Assembly: GCA_021776175.1 (NCBI GenBank)
Contig: JAJFGJ010000032.1
Span: 105,838 to 169,837, forward strand
Direction: 5' to 3'
DNA: 64,000 nucleotides
Source: Kiloniellaceae bacterium
GTDB taxonomy: Bacteria > Pseudomonadota > Alphaproteobacteria > Kiloniellales > J153
The notes beneath the pieces were generated by a model. The model was given only the letters and a program-made list of their open reading frames with translations, was not told the DNA's origin and made no database searches. The position numbers were made by a program, and so were the translations under genes. Below, in pieces: positions 60,903 through 64,000 of the stretch (position 1 is the first letter of the stretch; every line of letters starts with the position of its first letter).

Positions 60903-61295
60903 ATGAGCGTGGAAAAAATATCTGTCATTCGCTTGAATCGGGATGGCCCTCAAGGAACGGGTCTCACGTTCTGGGGCCATTTGGAGAACGAAAACGTCAT
61001 CGAGGGCAATCCGACCGAAACCGGGCACAACTACTTCACCGATGTCACCGGGCAACTCACGGCCGGTGTTTGGGAGTGCACGCCCTGCACCTCGCGGATC
61101 GACAGCTATCCGGTCGATGAGTTCTGTATCATCCTGAGCGGAACGGTCGTCGTGACCGATGGGGATGGCCACGCGGAGACGTTCAAGCCAGGCGACAGTT
61201 TCGTGATCCCCAAGGGCCTGAAGTGCACCTGGCACATGCCGGAGACCACGCGGAAGTATTATGTCATCTTCGATAGCAAGACAGCGGAGGCATAG
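60903..61295 (+). CDS. Cupin protein between the two TMADH-like genes
   Basis: The 130-residue cupin has EFCIILSGTVVVTDGDGHAETFKPGDSFVIPKGLKCTWHMPET, an RmlC-type barrel of the DUF861 (ethanolamine/EutQ-like) type. It starts 47 bases after the first flavoprotein stop and ends 4 bases before the second. It may bind or protect an intermediate such as formaldehyde adducts, but no function is proven. Confidence 0.8.
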   Translation: MSVEKISVIRLNRDGPQGTGLTFWGHLENENVIEGNPTETGHNYFTDVTGQLTAGVWECTPCTSRIDSYPVDEFCIILSGTVVVTDGDGHAETFKPGDSFVIPKGLKCTWHMPETTRKYYVIFDSKTAEA

Positions 61296-61299
61296 GCTC

Positions 61300-63360
61300 A
61301 TGCCGCGCGACCCACGATACGATGTCTTGTTCGAGCCGGTGAGCATTGGCCCCGTCACGGCGAAAAACCGTTTCTATCAGGTGCCCCATTGCACTGGGCT
61401 CGGCTGGCTCCGGCCCCAAATGCTGGCGTCGTTGCGCGGTATGAAAGCCGAAGGCGGTTGGGGCGTGGTTTGCACTGAGTACTGCTCGATTCATCCGGCG
61501 TCCGACGACCTGCCCTACCCTTCCGCGAGCTTATGGGACGGCACCGACATCAAGGCCCATGCGCTTATGGTCGATAAGGTGCATGAGCACGGGGCCCTGG
61601 CCGGGGTTGAGCTCTGGTATGGCGGGGCGCGCACGGCCAATTTGTTCAGCCGCGAAGTCTCAATGGACGTGGCCAGCATACCCAATTTAGTGGGCGATCC
61701 CTACCAGACGCGGGCCATGGACAAGGAAGATATACGCGAGCTCCGGCGTTGGCACCGGGAAGCGGCGAAACGCGCCAAGCAGGCTGGATTCGACATCGTC
61801 TATGTCTACGCGACGCATGATTATTTGCTCTCGCGTTTTCTGTCGGCGCGAACCAACACGCGAACCGACGAATACGGCGGCAGTTTGGAGAACAGGGTTC
61901 GGCTGCTCCGCGAGATCATCGAAGATACCAAGGACGCGGTTGGCGGCACCTGCGCGATCGCTGTTCGATTCTCGGTGGACGAAGGCGGTGGTGCGGACGG
62001 CGTTCCCGTGCAGACGGAACGGCGTGAAATGTTCGAAGCCCTGGCCGAGCTTCCAGACCTCTGGGATATCAACATCGCCGATTATTCATACGAGATGGGG
62101 GTGTCGCGCTTCGTCAAGGAGGGCGCGCTCGAACCCTACATGGCGTTCGTCAAGTCGGTCACCTCGAAACCCGTAGTAACGGTCGGCCGCTTCACCTCGC
62201 CGGACACCATGGTCAGCCAAGTCAGGCGCGGTGTCGTCGATTTCATTGGCGCGGCGCGGCCATCCATCGCCGATCCCTTCCTGCCAAAAAAGATCGAAGA
62301 AGGCCGCCTGGAGGACATCCGCGAGTGCATCGGCTGTAATATCTGCTACGCGGGCGACGGCAAGAGTGTGCCCATCGCCTGCACGCAAAACCCCACCATG
62401 AGCGAGGAATGGCGGCGCGGTTGGCATCCGGAAAAGATTGCGGCGAAGGGGTCGGATTCGAAGATTCTCATTGTCGGCGCCGGGCCGGCGGGCCTCGAAG
62501 CGGCCCGCGCCCTTGGCCAGCGGGGCTATTCGGTGACCTTGGCCGAGGCTAGCCGTGAGCTCGGCGGCCGGGTCAGCAAGGAATCGCGGCTACCCGGCCT
62601 CACCGAGTGGGCGCGTGTTCGCGACTACCGCGTCCAGCAGATAGAGCGCATGCCCAATGTCGATATCTACCGCGAGAGCAAGCTTGGCGCGGAAGACGTG
62701 CTTGCCGTCGGGGCCGATCATGTGGCGATCGCGACCGGGGCCACATGGCGGCGCGACGGCTTTGGCCGCTCCCACCTGGAGGGCATCTCCAACCTTGGTC
62801 CAGCGGAGCAGGTCTTTACCCCGGACGACATCATGGCCGGACTCCTTCCCGAGGGCCGGGTGCTTTTGTACGACGACGATCACTACTACATGGGCGCCGT
62901 TCTGGCGGAGCGGATATGCGCTGAGGGGATGCCGGTGACCTTGGTGACGCCCGCGGACAAAGCCGCGGCCTGGAGCGCCTTTACCGCTGAGCAGCCGCGC
63001 ACCCAGCGCCGGCTGTTGGAACTTGGGGTCGAGATCGTTACCGCGCACACGCTTTCGGCTTTCAATGGCCGGGAGGCGGTATTGACCTGTGCCTATAGCG
63101 GACGCACGCGGCGGATCGAGGCCAAGGCCGCCGTCATGGTAACCGCGCGCGAACCCAATGAAGCGCTGTACCGCACGTTGAAGACGCGTATCGAGGCCGG
63201 CGTTGGCGATGTGCCGAGCTCGCTGTCCCGGGTGGGCGATTGCGGGGCGCCGGCGATTATCGCCGCCGCCATCTTCTCCGGCCACCGCTATGCCCGTGAA
63301 CTCGATACCGCCGCCGATCCTGGCAAGATCGCGTTCCGGCATGAGCGCGTGACGGTATAG
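61300..63360 (+). CDS. Trimethylamine-dehydrogenase-like flavoprotein, second copy
   Basis: The ATG at 61300 gives 686 residues. It keeps KNRFYQVPHCTGLGW (flavinylated cysteine), VELWYGGARTANLF (TMADH-like substrate segment), VYVYATHDYLLSRF, CIGCNICYAGDGKSVPIACTQNP ([4Fe-4S]) and the C-terminal ADP-binding domain (ILIVGAGPAGLEAARALG). It is closer to TMADH at the active site than the first copy. The two were likely made by duplication and then diverged. Confidence 0.8.
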   Translation: MPRDPRYDVLFEPVSIGPVTAKNRFYQVPHCTGLGWLRPQMLASLRGMKAEGGWGVVCTEYCSIHPASDDLPYPSASLWDGTDIKAHALMVDKVHEHGALAGVELWYGGARTANLFSREVSMDVASIPNLVGDPYQTRAMDKEDIRELRRWHREAAKRAKQAGFDIVYVYATHDYLLSRFLSARTNTRTDEYGGSLENRVRLLREIIEDTKDAVGGTCAIAVRFSVDEGGGADGVPVQTERREMFEALAELPDLWDINIADYSYEMGVSRFVKEGALEPYMAFVKSVTSKPVVTVGRFTSPDTMVSQVRRGVVDFIGAARPSIADPFLPKKIEEGRLEDIRECIGCNICYAGDGKSVPIACTQNPTMSEEWRRGWHPEKIAAKGSDSKILIVGAGPAGLEAARALGQRGYSVTLAEASRELGGRVSKESRLPGLTEWARVRDYRVQQIERMPNVDIYRESKLGAEDVLAVGADHVAIATGATWRRDGFGRSHLEGISNLGPAEQVFTPDDIMAGLLPEGRVLLYDDDHYYMGAVLAERICAEGMPVTLVTPADKAAAWSAFTAEQPRTQRRLLELGVEIVTAHTLSAFNGREAVLTCAYSGRTRRIEAKAAVMVTAREPNEALYRTLKTRIEAGVGDVPSSLSRVGDCGAPAIIAAAIFSGHRYARELDTAADPGKIAFRHERVTV

Positions 63361-63385
63361 CGGCCCGCATGCGGAGTATGATGCA

Positions 63386-63865
63386 GTGACGAACAACGCG
63401 CTCTATCTGGAAACTCTCCTCAAGTACTATGAGGACGAGGTCATGGGGGAAGCCTATTTCCACAGGCTGGCAGATCATATCGGCGGAACGGCGGAGCGCG
63501 AAAAATTCGCCCTGCTGGCCGAGGTCGAGCGCCGTGCCGCCGACGTGGTTCGTCCCCTTTTAGAGAAACACGGCCTGACACCGAGGGATAAGTCGATTCT
63601 CAAAGTCCTGGGCGAGGCCGATGTCGAGCGGCATCGGCATTTTAGCTGGATGGAGATGATGGCGTATATGGCCGGCAGGTACCCGGCATACCTCGATGAG
63701 TTCGAGGCGTTGGAACGCCTGGCGCCGAAAGACGATATGCCCGCCCTTAAGTTGCTGACGCGTCATGAGGTCGTGGCGATTGATTTCGCCAACAAGGAGA
63801 TAACGGGCGACCCGGACAGCCTGGCATCGATTCGAGAATACCTCGCTGGGATGGAGTCAGGCTAG
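63386..63865 (+). CDS. Small ferritin-like helical protein
   Basis: It starts with GTG, 25 bases after the second TMADH-like stop. The 159-residue protein is nearly all helical, with Glu/His positions in four helices (YYEDEVMGEAYFHRLAD, LLAEVERRAADVV, GEADVERHRHFSWME, RHEVVAIDFANKE). The pattern resembles a ferritin-like four-helix bundle but no standard di-iron ExxH pair is clear. No signal peptide. Likely cotranscribed with the demethylase genes. Function unknown. Confidence 0.55.
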   Translation: MTNNALYLETLLKYYEDEVMGEAYFHRLADHIGGTAEREKFALLAEVERRAADVVRPLLEKHGLTPRDKSILKVLGEADVERHRHFSWMEMMAYMAGRYPAYLDEFEALERLAPKDDMPALKLLTRHEVVAIDFANKEITGDPDSLASIREYLAGMESG

Positions 63866-63936
63866 GTCACATACCCATAAAGGGGATTCCATTTCGGCGC
63901 GCGATGTGATTCAAGCTTCCTTGAAGGGAGATTATC

Positions 63937-64000
63937 ATGGCGCGTTTCGATTTGACGGATTTCGAGTGGTCTGTGATCCAGCCATTATTGCCGAACAAGC
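63937..64000 (+). mobile_element. IS5-family transposase gene, N-terminus only
   Basis: The ATG at 63937 has AAGGGAG upstream and reads MARFDLTDFEWSVIQPLLPNK, the typical N-terminus of IS5/IS427-type transposases. The window ends after 21 codons. The left end of the element probably lies within 63866-63936 (near GGGGATTCCATTTCGGCGCG), but the terminal repeat cannot be confirmed without the other end. Confidence 0.8.

Overview
The window is high-GC DNA from a free-living, metabolically versatile proteobacterium, most likely an alphaproteobacterium of Rhodospirillales type. The evidence is codon and base use, many ABC importers, Pot-type transport operons, a BetI-like regulator and dense ATGA/GTGA gene overlaps. 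No tRNA, rRNA, CRISPR array or plasmid origin was seen. The left edge cuts a cytochrome c gene and the right edge cuts an IS5-type transposase gene.

Region A (1-16.7 kb, all minus strand) is a periplasmic respiratory island. A PAS/winged-helix/BTAD regulator is followed by a short conserved protein. Then come two diheme cytochrome c peroxidase/MauG-like proteins, a Tat-exported Rieske protein and an arsenite-oxidase-family molybdoenzyme. This set matches the iodate reductase gene set idrABP1P2 better than arsenite oxidase. The same strand continues through a HEAT-repeat protein, a cupredoxin-like protein, a long cytochrome bd-like membrane protein and four c-type cytochromes, one fused to an NxrC/EbdH-gamma-like haem b domain. 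I read this as one electron-transfer system linking the quinone pool, or an oxygen-reactive membrane protein, to the periplasmic Mo enzyme.

Region B (17.0-26.8 kb, plus strand) is a Nap-like operon: a NapC-type cytochrome with five CxxCH motifs, a diheme cytochrome c, a Tat-dependent NapA-like reductase, NapG, NapH, a second NapG, a His-initiating membrane protein, a NapF-like ferredoxin and a DUF255 thioredoxin-domain protein. A textbook FNR box lies exactly 41.5 bp upstream of a start point predicted from a TATAAT -10 hexamer.

Region C (26.9-35.7 kb, minus strand) is a single operon. A ribose-type ABC importer with a TorT-like binding protein is followed by PxpA, a biotin carboxyl carrier, biotin carboxylase, PxpB, PxpC and BioY. 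This looks like import plus biotin- and ATP-dependent opening of a lactam or amide-like compound. A divergent LysR regulator lies at its head.

Region D (36.7-46.7 kb) holds an amidase, a DehI-type haloacid dehalogenase, two SDR dehydrogenases, a complete PotDBCA-like importer, a LuxR-type regulator and a cupin.

Region E (46.9-63.9 kb) looks like methylated-amine metabolism. On the minus strand are two PYROXD2-like flavoproteins, a GcvT/DmdA-like protein and an aminotransferase. They are divergent, across a BetI-like operator, from a TetR/BetI regulator, a second PotDBCA-like importer, a PEAMT-like methyltransferase, two trimethylamine-dehydrogenase-like enzymes flanking a cupin, and a ferritin-like small protein. 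An insertion sequence begins at the right edge.
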